This document shows, piece after piece, positions 16,892 to 24,653 of a stretch of DNA of 64,000 nucleotides. How positions within the stretch are numbered: position 1 is the stretch's first letter; every line of letters starts with the position of its first letter. Location of the stretch: assembly GCF_024622505.1 (NCBI RefSeq), contig NZ_JANKAS010000001.1:1-64000 (forward strand), given 5' to 3'. Source of the DNA: Irregularibacter muris. Its GTDB lineage: Bacteria > Bacillota > Clostridia > Eubacteriales > Garciellaceae. Position numbers and translations under genes: made by a program. The notes under the pieces are model-generated. The model was not told the origin of the DNA and made no database searches. It saw only the letters and a list, made by a program, of their open reading frames with translations.

Positions 16892-17029
16892 AATATGGAT
16901 AAAAATAAGGGCCTTGTATGATTGTTGGAGGGATAATTTAAAGACTTTTATTGTTCCATAAATTTTTCGATATAAATCCTTAGGATAAGCCATAATAAAG
17001 AAAAAGAACAAATGTAAGGCGGTGTATCC

Positions 17030-17986
17030 ATGAGGGTGAGATTGGGCTATGTGGCCATTGCTCTGGAACTTCCAAAAGTAACATCCTCCAGCAATGTGAC
17101 CTATACCTATTATCAGAAGTTAAATACAGAAGAGAAAAGATTAGATAAACTTAAACAAATTTCATATTCGAATACTCAAGATTTAAAAAAGATATTGGAA
17201 TACAATATTGAAAGAGAGATTCATTTTTATAGAATAACATCTGCACTCATCCCTCTAGCAACCCATCCAGAAGTGAAGTGGAATTATAGAGAGTTGTTTA
17301 AAGCAGATTTTAAACAAATAGGTCAACTAATAAAAAATAATCACATGAGGGTGGATACCCATCCGGATCAATTCAATGTTATCAATAGCACTAATGAAAA
17401 TGTAGTTGAAAGCACCAAGAGAAATCTATGGTTTCATGCTCATTTATTTGAAGATATGGAATATCCCCAAGGCAAAATGGTGCTTCACGTGGGCAGTGCG
17501 GCAGGGGGAAAGGAAGCTGCATTGAAGAGGTTTAAGGAAAATTTTAGAAAATACCCTAAAGAAATCACTTCAAAAATCATTTTAGAAAATGACGATAAAA
17601 CCTTTACCGCCAAAGAAACCCTTAGGCTATGCAAAGAATTGAGAGTTCCCATGGTTTTGGATGTGCATCATCATATATGTAATAATGATGGTGAGCATGT
17701 CATGGAATTATTGCCTGAAATACTGGATACATGGAAAGGAGATACCTTTCCTCCAAAGATTCATTTTTCCAGTCCCAAAGAGAGTTCCAAAGATAGAAAG
17801 CATGCAGATTTTATAAACGGACAGCACTTTGTTGAATTTATAGAAAATTGTAAGCGACTAAACCAAGATATAGACATCATGATAGAGGCAAAGAAGAAAG
17901 ATTTGGCGCTTTATCATCTTGCTCAATCTATAAAGAATTTAAGAAAAGAGTGGAATTGGTTAGATAATTCTACCTTCGAAATTTAA
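17030..17986 (+). CDS. uvsE: UV damage endonuclease UvsE
   Basis: 318 residues. The N-terminus VRLGYVAIALELPKVTSSSN is the family hallmark of UVDE enzymes, followed by metal-binding blocks: DTHPDQFN near 116-123, VLHVGSAAGGK, the Glu of IILENDDK and VLDVHHHICNN. This is a TIM-barrel with a metal cluster that nicks DNA 5' to UV photoproducts and other lesions, an alternative to nucleotide excision. Length matches the bacterial family. AAGGCGG precedes the ATG. It is not grouped with photolyase or uvr genes here, but such enzymes are common in spore-forming Firmicutes. Confidence 0.95.
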   Translation: MRVRLGYVAIALELPKVTSSSNVTYTYYQKLNTEEKRLDKLKQISYSNTQDLKKILEYNIEREIHFYRITSALIPLATHPEVKWNYRELFKADFKQIGQLIKNNHMRVDTHPDQFNVINSTNENVVESTKRNLWFHAHLFEDMEYPQGKMVLHVGSAAGGKEAALKRFKENFRKYPKEITSKIILENDDKTFTAKETLRLCKELRVPMVLDVHHHICNNDGEHVMELLPEILDTWKGDTFPPKIHFSSPKESSKDRKHADFINGQHFVEFIENCKRLNQDIDIMIEAKKKDLALYHLAQSIKNLRKEWNWLDNSTFEI

Positions 17987-18081
17987 TCGTAAGGGGAAAT
18001 TTTGTTTTATGCTATCATGATTAGGGAATATATAATATGAGGAATACATACAATGACAACTTAAAATTAATCCGTTGTGCG

Positions 18082-18129
18082 AGTTAAATTCCAATTTTCT
18101 CATATTCCAAGCAAACTCTCCATTTAACT
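18082..18129 (+). repeat. short internally deleted copy 3 of the hairpin repeat
   Basis: Only the ends remain: AGTTAAATTCC at the left and CTCCATTTAACT at the right, 48 bp in all. Again the flanks are palindromic but with a different sequence (TTGTGC on the left, GCACAA on the right), so the host site itself changes while the symmetry is kept. It lies about 35 bp before the MBL gene and may place a hairpin in its leader. Confidence 0.65.
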
Positions 18130-18162
18130 AGCACAAGGAGTTAAATTATTATTGAACAAGAG

Positions 18163-18861
18163 GTGATTACCATACAAATAAAACATTTATCCCATAGTGG
18201 CTTTATGGTGGAGGATAAGGAAAATCTATTGATTTTTGATCCTATTGTCCTCTTAAAAGGACTTGATGTAGAGAAAAATATTTATATTTTTTCTACCCAC
18301 TCCCATGGAGATCATTTTAAACCGGAAGTATTTGAATATCTTTATGAGATGAAAAATGCATATTTTATTTTCAGCAAGGATATTGCCCCTAAAATAGAGG
18401 GGAAAAAGATTAAAAACCTAGTTCTTTTAGATCATTATGAAAACACAGAAATTCATGATGTGAAAATTTCTGCCTATGGCACTACCGACCTAGGCAACTC
18501 CTACCTAGTCACCCTAAAAGGACAAAATTATTTTCATAGTGGGGACTTAAACTGGTGGCATTGGGTAAACCGGATGACGTCAGATCAACTAGCCAATGAA
18601 GAATCTGATTTTAAAAGAGAAGTGGATTTATTAAAGGGGAAAGATATAGATTTTGCCTTTGTACCCGTAGATCCAAGATTAGAGGAACAGGCTTATTTGG
18701 CTATTAATTATTTTATAGAAACCCTTCATCCTGGATATGTTATCCCCATGCATTCCTTTGGAGAGTATTCCTTTTATAAAGATTTAGAGGAACATATTGA
18801 ACTACACAATACAAAACTTCTCAATGTCCATAGGGAAAATGAAATTGTTTATGAAAAATAA
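18163..18861 (+). CDS. MBL-fold metal-dependent hydrolase
   Basis: 232 residues. STHSHGDHF is the HxHxDH zinc motif of the metallo-beta-lactamase fold, followed by a later metal His/Asp in YFHSGDLNWW and a terminal His in VIPMHSFG. Similar proteins of the UlaG/YtkL type have unknown substrates. The start is awkward. GTG at 18163 is the first standard codon but lies inside AAGAGGTGAT, which looks like the ribosome site. An ATA at 18172, 8 nt after GAGG, would give a protein beginning QIKHLSHSGF, as family members do. I keep the GTG as the conservative choice. A hairpin repeat copy lies just upstream. Confidence 0.88.
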   Translation: MITIQIKHLSHSGFMVEDKENLLIFDPIVLLKGLDVEKNIYIFSTHSHGDHFKPEVFEYLYEMKNAYFIFSKDIAPKIEGKKIKNLVLLDHYENTEIHDVKISAYGTTDLGNSYLVTLKGQNYFHSGDLNWWHWVNRMTSDQLANEESDFKREVDLLKGKDIDFAFVPVDPRLEEQAYLAINYFIETLHPGYVIPMHSFGEYSFYKDLEEHIELHNTKLLNVHRENEIVYEK

Positions 18862-18877
18862 GTTTAATAAAGATAAG

Positions 18878-18915
18878 ACCAAGGTCCGCATAACACATAC
18901 CTTGGTTTATTTTTG
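18878..18915 (+). terminator. rho-independent terminator
   Basis: ACCAAGGT pairs with ACCTTGGT around a 13-nt loop, followed by TTATTTTTG. It ends the MBL gene. Confidence 0.75.
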
Positions 18916-19101
18916 TATAAGATAAAGAAAGTCCTTGTAAAGACAAAATCTGCCCTAAGGGATTTAATGTTGAAGAAAATTCCTATAGGATAGATTTTAA
19001 AATCTACCTATTCAAATCAAAAGATAAATGATAAGATATAGGGTATCTTAAATTGAATGGTATCATCCTTTCAAATATATTTTAAGTTTATGGAGAAAAT
19101 T

Positions 19102-20448
19102 ATGAAAAATAAAAGACAACATTATGGATTTATTACTGCACTGACTATGATTGTAGGTATTGTAGTCGGATCTGGAATCTTTTTTAAAGCGGATGATGTA
19201 TTAAAATATACAGGAGGAAGTATAAAGTTAGGAATCTTGGTGTTTTGTATAGGGGCATTTAGTATCATCTTTGGTAGCTTGACCTTGACAGAACTGTCCA
19301 TGAGGACTCAAGGCAGCGGAGGAGCTGTAGGTTATTATGAAGAGTTTATTTCCCCCAAAATAGCCTGTGGTTTTGGTTGGTTTCAGGTATTTGCCTATTA
19401 TCCAACTTTAATAGCGGTGATATCCTGGGTGGCAGGCCTATATACTTGCTTGTTATTTAATCTACCTTCCACTTTGGAAATGGAAATATTCATAGGACTT
19501 ATCTATATGGTAGGAATTTATGGATTGAATATCTTATCTTTAAGGTTAGGAGGATATTTTCAAAACCTTTCTACCTTTATTAAACTTATTCCTCTTTTAG
19601 GCATTGCACTCATCGGAATGTTTTGGGGTTCACCCCATCCTGTTCTACCTGAAAATGTAGAATTATTGTCCAAAAGTGATGTGAGCCTAGGATGGCTTGC
19701 AGCATTAGCACCTATTGCTTTTTCCTATGATGGTTGGATTATTACTACGAGCATAAGTAATGAAGTGAAAAATCCTAAAAAAAATATGACCTTAGCCCTT
19801 ATATTTGGCCCCTTAATTGTATTGGGAGTTTATCTTCTTTATTTTATCGGGTTAAACAATATATTGGGCACAGAATATATTATGTCTATGGGGAATTCCG
19901 CTGTAAATACAGTAGGGGAGTTATTATTAGGTAACCAAGGAAGTAAGATGATGTTGATATTTGTGATTATCTCGGTCTTAGGGGTAGTCAATGGGGTAAC
20001 TCTAGGAAGCATAAGAATGCCCAAAGCTCTGGCGGATAAGAAGATGATTCCCTATGGAGAAAAAATAGCCAAAGTCCACCCAAAATTTGAACTATCCTTA
20101 GGTTCTTGCTTTACCTCTTTGGGAGTATCCATGATTTGGCTAGTGATTCATTATATTACTCAAAAATCTGGCATAATCAGGACCAGTGATGTCAGTGAAG
20201 TCGCCATTGTATTTGGATATGTACTTTACATGATGTTATATATAAAAGTCTTAAAAATGAAGAAAGATAAGATGATCACCAGCTATTTTAAAGGAATCAT
20301 CTGCCCCATATTTGGACTGTTGGGGTCATTGATCATATTGGTGGGAGGCATTGTGTCTAATCCTATTTATGGGACAATTTTTCTATTGTTCTGTGGGATC
20401 ATTTTTATGACAGGTTGCTTATACTATGATCGTTCTTCCCTTTCTTAA
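19102..20448 (+). CDS. APC-family amino-acid permease
   Basis: About 448 residues from the ATG at 19102, which has GGAG 5 nt upstream; earlier in-frame ATGs (19057, 19090) have no such site. It has about 12 hydrophobic helices. The first carries GIVVGSGIFFKADDVL, the unwound substrate-binding helix of the APC superfamily, and FSYDGWIITTSISNEVKNPKKN is the helix-6 region. It resembles amino-acid exchangers of the LAT/SteT type. A 21-bp perfect palindrome terminates it. A degraded copy of its last 170 bp lies at 24046, beyond the agr locus. Confidence 0.9.
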   Translation: MKNKRQHYGFITALTMIVGIVVGSGIFFKADDVLKYTGGSIKLGILVFCIGAFSIIFGSLTLTELSMRTQGSGGAVGYYEEFISPKIACGFGWFQVFAYYPTLIAVISWVAGLYTCLLFNLPSTLEMEIFIGLIYMVGIYGLNILSLRLGGYFQNLSTFIKLIPLLGIALIGMFWGSPHPVLPENVELLSKSDVSLGWLAALAPIAFSYDGWIITTSISNEVKNPKKNMTLALIFGPLIVLGVYLLYFIGLNNILGTEYIMSMGNSAVNTVGELLLGNQGSKMMLIFVIISVLGVVNGVTLGSIRMPKALADKKMIPYGEKIAKVHPKFELSLGSCFTSLGVSMIWLVIHYITQKSGIIRTSDVSEVAIVFGYVLYMMLYIKVLKMKKDKMITSYFKGIICPIFGLLGSLIILVGGIVSNPIYGTIFLLFCGIIFMTGCLYYDRSSLS

Positions 20449-20499
20449 ACCTTGTGGGTGGATAATCTGAAAAAACTTAATTGGAATAAATAAGAAAAG

Positions 20500-20541
20500 A
20501 AAGGAATGGCCTCTACATCATGATGTAGAGGCCATTCCTTT
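20500..20541. terminator. perfect 21-bp palindromic bidirectional terminator
   Basis: AAAGGAATGGCCTCTACATCA at 20500-20520 is followed directly by its exact reverse complement. It lies between the convergent permease and histidine kinase genes and has A/T-rich tails on both sides. Confidence 0.85.
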
Positions 20542-20587
20542 GTGTAGAATATGAACAAGTAAATTTTGTTATATACCATTGGCAAGC

Positions 20588-21886
20588 CTATAGCACCGGC
20601 AGATGAATAGTTAGAATAAATTCTTCATCATTCTTTTCATATTGCAGATGACCATTGTATTTAGAAACAATATCCTGTACGATTTGTAAGCCATATCCAG
20701 AAGATAAATACTTTTTTTTAGAAAAGGGCTGTTTAGGGGTATTTCCTTCATAATAATTATTTTGAATGCAATAGTATAAAGTCTGGCCCCTAGGATACAA
20801 ATCTATATGAATAAAACCCTCTTGCTTATTAGGTAAATTGATTATGGCTTCTATAGCATTGTCTATGGTATTAAAAAGAATAGAGCTAAAATCAGCATCT
20901 TCTATTTCTAACTTAGGGGGAACAGCTGCTTTTGTATGGAAATCTATTTTATAGGCTGAGGCTTCTGAGTGTTTTTCATTCAGCACAATATCGGCAATTC
21001 TATTGCCGGTTTTTATTCTTCTAGGGATCTTTTCTATTTGCTCTTTCAATGGCTGAATATAACTTTCGTATCCGGCATGGGACTTTTCTTCCATCATAAT
21101 CTCTAAAGTCTTCATATGGTTTTTGATATCATGCCATACCATAGAAACTTTGTGGTCCTCTGCTTCACTTTTGGATAAGAGCTTTTCATTCATTTTATCT
21201 AAAGTCTTTTTCATTTCATATCTTTGGGCGTCTTTATAGGATTGCTTTAAGCTTGTATAAAAATAAAAAACACCGATATTCATTGCTACAAATGTTAACC
21301 CAAGAAAGAGCAATATAAAGTCTCCCCATGTATTGGTATCTGATTCAATAGATAGATTAAAAATGAATACCATAGAGATAATGGAAAGAAGAAGGGTGAT
21401 AATGAGAAAAAGATGATGTTTTTTAGACAATAAAACATCATTGGGCTTCACAAATTGAAGGATCAGATGGATGGATCCTAAGATCATTAATTTACTTAAA
21501 AGACCTATGAAAAACACGTCTTGCATAGCCGTGGCGGAAGGATTAATGTCTAAATCAAGAATCCCAAAGATAAACATGGTTAAAATAGACTCAACAAAAA
21601 TCTCTAAAAAATAAAATATAAAGACAATAAATAACCGGGTTTCCAATTTTATATGATAAAAATAGGTATAAATTAAGAGCGAAAAAGAGACAATAATGGC
21701 TTTCATATAAGGAACTACATTTAAAACCGTTAGAAATATTCCTAATAAAGACAGTCCCACTACAAGCAGTCCATGGAGGATTTTTGTATGAGTATTTCTA
21801 TGTATAAAAGATTTCAAAAGAAATAAAAATAGAAAGGAATCTATAAAGGTTAAAAGAGAAACATATAGAATATTTATATCCAGCAT
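20588..21886 (-). CDS. AgrC-type membrane sensor histidine kinase (GHKL)
   Basis: About 432 residues from the ATG at 21886, which has GGATG 5-6 nt upstream and is followed directly by a hydrophobic helix. Six or seven membrane helices occupy the first 210 residues. A dimerisation segment follows, with the phospho-acceptor in MVWHDIKNHMKTLE, then a GHKL ATPase with DNAIEAI (N box) and GYGLQIVQDI (G box). This is the architecture of AgrC, the receptor for cyclic autoinducing peptides. Its partner LytTR regulator is immediately upstream on the same strand, and agrB-agrD are divergent 1.2 kb away, so the receptor assignment is well supported by context. Confidence 0.88.
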   Translation of the reverse strand: MLDINILYVSLLTFIDSFLFLFLLKSFIHRNTHTKILHGLLVVGLSLLGIFLTVLNVVPYMKAIIVSFSLLIYTYFYHIKLETRLFIVFIFYFLEIFVESILTMFIFGILDLDINPSATAMQDVFFIGLLSKLMILGSIHLILQFVKPNDVLLSKKHHLFLIITLLLSIISMVFIFNLSIESDTNTWGDFILLFLGLTFVAMNIGVFYFYTSLKQSYKDAQRYEMKKTLDKMNEKLLSKSEAEDHKVSMVWHDIKNHMKTLEIMMEEKSHAGYESYIQPLKEQIEKIPRRIKTGNRIADIVLNEKHSEASAYKIDFHTKAAVPPKLEIEDADFSSILFNTIDNAIEAIINLPNKQEGFIHIDLYPRGQTLYYCIQNNYYEGNTPKQPFSKKKYLSSGYGLQIVQDIVSKYNGHLQYEKNDEEFILTIHLPVL

Positions 21887-21986
21887 AAAATCATCCATTC
21901 TTTGATTTGTTCTATGAATAAGGCTAGAAAAGCTTAGCACCCTTTATCTTTACTTATAAAAATAAGAGATAAGGGGTGGTTGATTA

Positions 21987-22706
21987 TCAGGCCGATTTAT
22001 AAAATAATTTTTCAAATTCTGTTATCTTCCTTCTAGAGATGGGCAATTCTTCATTATTTTCCAGTAGAACGGTATGCTCTATTATTTTAGAAACATAATT
22101 TAAGTTTACCAATAGACCACGATATATCTGAAAAAAATGATATTGAGTGAGATCCATTGGCAATTCCTTTAAAGTTCGATAGGTTGTCCCAAAAGAATTT
22201 TCATGGGTAAAGATAGAAACCCTTTTATCGCATGCTTGAATATAGAGGATTTCATCTATTCTTAATTCCATAGGCCCTTCTTCCAGAGTATTAATGGTAA
22301 GCTTGTTTAGATTTATGCTTATTTTTTTTATTAAACGATTTAATACACCTTCAATCTCTTTATCAAAATAGGATTTTCGAATAAAATCAAATGCTCCCGT
22401 ATCAAAGATTTTATAAACTTCTTCATCTAAAGAGGTAATAAAAATAAAAATACAAACTTTATCCATAGTCCGTATTTTTCTAGCAGCCTCTGTCCCATCT
22501 ATCCCCGGCAGGTCAATGTCAAAGAATATAATGTCATATTTTTCAGAGGAAGATAGAGCTTCTGCCAATAGTTCTTCTCCATTAGTAAAGACATCTAAAG
22601 AAAAGGAAATATTTTTTTTCTTAAATTTTGAATCAATAATAGAGCTTAACAGGTTAATAAATACTTTTTGATCTTCACAGATTGCTATCTTAACTTGTTG
22701 GAACAA
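21987..22706 (-). CDS. AgrA-type LytTR response regulator
   Basis: About 240 residues. The receiver domain (about 1-125) has the acidic pair in AICEDQKV, the phospho-acceptor Asp in IIFFDIDLPGIDG and the Lys in FIRKSY. The C-terminal LytTR DNA-binding domain covers about 140-240 (EILYIQACDKRVSIF, YRTLKELP, FFQIYRGLLVNLNYV). I take TTG at 22706 as the start because GGGAGGGAGGA lies just upstream; a TTG at 22721 precedes that ribosome site and is unlikely. The kinase follows after a 100-bp gap. It should activate the divergent agrBD promoter. Confidence 0.9.
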   Translation of the reverse strand: MFQQVKIAICEDQKVFINLLSSIIDSKFKKKNISFSLDVFTNGEELLAEALSSSEKYDIIFFDIDLPGIDGTEAARKIRTMDKVCIFIFITSLDEEVYKIFDTGAFDFIRKSYFDKEIEGVLNRLIKKISINLNKLTINTLEEGPMELRIDEILYIQACDKRVSIFTHENSFGTTYRTLKELPMDLTQYHFFQIYRGLLVNLNYVSKIIEHTVLLENNEELPISRRKITEFEKLFYKSA

Positions 22707-22827
22707 AGTCCTCCCTCCCAAAAAGCTGAATATTTACCGCTTATTCCAAAAAAATGACCATTGATTCCATTTTTCAAGAAGTGGATATTTTTTATGTTAA
22801 TGTAATTATAAACAATTTCAGAAGTTA

Positions 22828-22990
22828 TTGGAAGGAATAAATAGAATTGTACATAAAATAGTTGGAATATTTGTTCAAAATAAAATTATAAATGATGAGG
22901 ATATAGAAAGAATAAAATACAGGTGAATCTCATCGTAAAACTTTTTTAATTATGGAAGTAGTACAAGCCTATCTTTTGGTTATATCATAG
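22828..22990 (+). pseudogene. internally deleted agrB fossil
   Basis: The first part reads INRIVHKIVGIFVQNKII then NDEDIERIKYR and stops at TGA (22924). It matches the N-terminus of the intact agrB at 23081 (INRIVEISVRNRIINEEDI). After a frame change the sequence reads GESHRKTFLIM, matching GGYHCKTFLAC of the intact gene. The junction lies at AATAC, present at both ends of the missing 125 bp in the intact gene (23169 and 23294), so a short-repeat deletion explains it. The catalytic Cys is gone. The remnant shows that the locus was once duplicated. Confidence 0.8.
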
Positions 22991-23080
22991 ATGTCTCAAA
23001 TTTTAAGAGAGCGATAATATATACATTAATCTACAATAATAAATAATTTAGGAGCTTATTGAGAGGGGGAAGGCAGATCC

Positions 23081-23710
23081 TTGAAAGCAATGAATGGAAT
23101 GATCAATAGGATAGTGGAGATATCTGTCCGCAATAGAATAATCAATGAAGAAGATATAGAAATAACAAAATACGGACTAGAGTCAATTTTTCTTCATATG
23201 ATTTCGACCACTTTATTGATTTTACTGGGAATATTCTTTAGAAGGATAGATATAGCCATTATATATCTAATGGTATTAATTTTACTTAGAAAGAATACAG
23301 GTGGATATCACTGCAAAACCTTCTTAGCTTGCGTATTTACAACCAGTATAGGCTTACTATTTATTATAATAACAAATAATATCATAGGGGAATACTGGAA
23401 AGAATTAATAGGAATTCTTTTTATCCTATACTCCATGATTAAGATTTATATGTCAGATCCAATTTTAAATAAAAACAGAATGGTTTCAGATACTGTAGTG
23501 GAGAAATGTAAGAAAACCAAAAATAAATGGTTATTAATTTTGGTTTGTATATCCTTAATATTCCACTTTTTAGTAAAGCTACAGTTACTTAATAGTTATG
23601 ATTATTTTTATGCTATCACTAGTTCACTAATGATAGTAGCATTAAGTATAAATAATCTTAGGAGGGAAAACCATGAGAAAACTAACAAAGATGGGATTGG
23701 AGTGCATTAA
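23081..23710 (+). CDS. agrB: AgrB-type peptide-processing membrane endopeptidase
   Basis: 209 residues with about six membrane helices. RKNTGGYHCKTFLAC contains the catalytic His and a Cys seven residues later, the same spacing as His77/Cys84 in the Staphylococcus protein. AgrB cuts the AgrD precursor at its C-terminal side and helps cyclise and export the signal peptide. I accept TTG at 23081 because AGGGGGAAGG is 7-8 nt upstream; the ATG at 23090 is further away. The last 38 bp overlap the agrD gene. It is divergent from the agrA/agrC pair, an arrangement different from the single agrBDCA operon of staphylococci. Confidence 0.92.
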   Translation: MKAMNGMINRIVEISVRNRIINEEDIEITKYGLESIFLHMISTTLLILLGIFFRRIDIAIIYLMVLILLRKNTGGYHCKTFLACVFTTSIGLLFIIITNNIIGEYWKELIGILFILYSMIKIYMSDPILNKNRMVSDTVVEKCKKTKNKWLLILVCISLIFHFLVKLQLLNSYDYFYAITSSLMIVALSINNLRRENHEKTNKDGIGVH

Positions 23711-23825
23711 CAAGTGGGCAGGAAAGGCAGCAAAGGAATCAGTAAGCTCGATGTCACTATATTTATATTATGAGCCTAAAATGCCTAAAGAGCTATTGAC
23801 TTCTGTTTCAGAAAAGAAGAAATAA
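23673..23825 (+). CDS. agrD: AgrD-type cyclic-lactone autoinducer precursor
   Basis: This 50-residue gene begins at ATG 23673 with GGAGGG 6 nt upstream and overlaps agrB by 38 bp. The first 22 residues form a basic amphipathic helix (MRKLTKMGLECINKWAGKAA). The C-terminal leader YEPKMPKELL matches the conserved EPxxPxEL tail that AgrB recognises. Between them is SSMSLYLY. By alignment with staphylococcal AgrD the cut falls after Tyr32, which gives a five-residue ring S28-L-Y-L-Y. The ring residue is Ser, not Cys, so the signal would be a lactone instead of a thiolactone, as in S. intermedius AIP and Enterococcus GBAP. The only Cys (C11) is in the leader helix. Confidence 0.88.
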   Translation: MRKLTKMGLECINKWAGKAAKESVSSMSLYLYYEPKMPKELLTSVSEKKK

Positions 23826-23915
23826 AGACAGAGAATAAGTTAGAGGTAGCGAGAGAAAAACATAATGGCAATAATTATTTAAAAACTATTTGACATCTAC
23901 CATCTAACCATTTAA

Positions 23916-24047
23916 AGAAGGGTTAAGGTTTTAACTCCCACTGACCCTTCTAATGAAATCTCATTAAGACCCCATGAAATAGCTGAACTTCAAAAAATGG
24001 CCCAGATGGCATAGGAAAATGACATTTTAAAAAAGGCTATGGACAGA
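23916..24047 (+). pseudogene. remnant of an IS3-family OrfA
   Basis: One frame reads HEIAELQKMAQMA, a TAG, then ENDILKKAM. The E-L-x-x-(M)-ENDILKKA pattern is the end of the leucine-zipper region of IS3-type OrfA. The in-frame TAG and missing N-terminus mark it as dead. It sits exactly between agrD and the duplicated permease fragment and may have been involved in the rearrangement. Confidence 0.5.
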
Positions 24048-24222
24048 TGATTTCTTTAAAGGAATCATCTGTTCCATATTTGGGCTATTGATATTATTGA
24101 TTAGATTGGTGGAGGGGATGGTCTTCAATCCTATTTATAGAACAAGCTCTCTATTGTTCTATGGAATCATTTTTATAATGAGATGCTTATACTATCACTA
24201 CTCTTCCCTCTCCTAAACCTTG
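24046..24222 (+). pseudogene. duplicate 3' end of the APC permease gene
   Basis: This stretch aligns base by base with the end of the permease at about 20278-20452: TTTAAAGGAATCATCTG, CCATATTTGG, AATCCTATTTAT, CTATTGTTCT, ATCATTTTTAT and TGCTTATACTAT are shared, and both end CCTAAACCTTG or TTAAACCTTG. It has substitutions and an in-frame stop. It is separated from the parent by the whole agr locus, which suggests an old segmental duplication. Confidence 0.75.
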
Positions 24223-24287
24223 AGTTTTTAATTTAGTAGTTTTGTTGTATAATGTACTTTGACATTATAGTATAAGGAGGAAGCAAA

Positions 24288-24545
24288 ATGTTTGAATATA
24301 TTACATCAGGAGTTTGCGCAAGAAAAATAGCATTAGATATTGAAGATAATATTTTAAAAGATATTGAATTTATAGGAGGCTGTGAAGGAAACCTTCAGGG
24401 GATTTCTAGCCTAGTCAGGGGAATGCAGGTAGAAGAAGTCATAGAAAAATTATCAGGCATTAAATGCGGCAGAAAGAGTACTTCTTGTCCAGATCAACTG
24501 ACGAAAGCTCTAAAAACACTTAAAAGCTTAGAACAAGTAGGTTAA
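24288..24545 (+). CDS. small TSCPD-domain protein (TIGR03905 type)
   Basis: 85 residues. The C-terminal STSCPDQLTKAL is the TSCPD signature; Cys residues in SGVCARK, GGCEGN, IKCGRKSTSC are conserved in this short form. Related domains occur at the C-termini of B12-dependent ribonucleotide reductases and as small stand-alone proteins in anaerobes, where the function is unknown. Metal or cluster binding is plausible from the four Cys. AAGGAGGAAG precedes the ATG. It lies about 110 bp before cooS, and a T-rich stretch after its stop may end its transcript. Confidence 0.88.
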   Translation: MFEYITSGVCARKIALDIEDNILKDIEFIGGCEGNLQGISSLVRGMQVEEVIEKLSGIKCGRKSTSCPDQLTKALKTLKSLEQVG

Positions 24546-24653
24546 AAGGCCTACTTTTTTTTTGCCGTTTTCTCCTCTAAAATGAGGAATAATCTTCCTT
24601 ACACAAGGACACATTAATAAGGAAAATAAGGAAAGAAAATATAGAGGAGGGCA

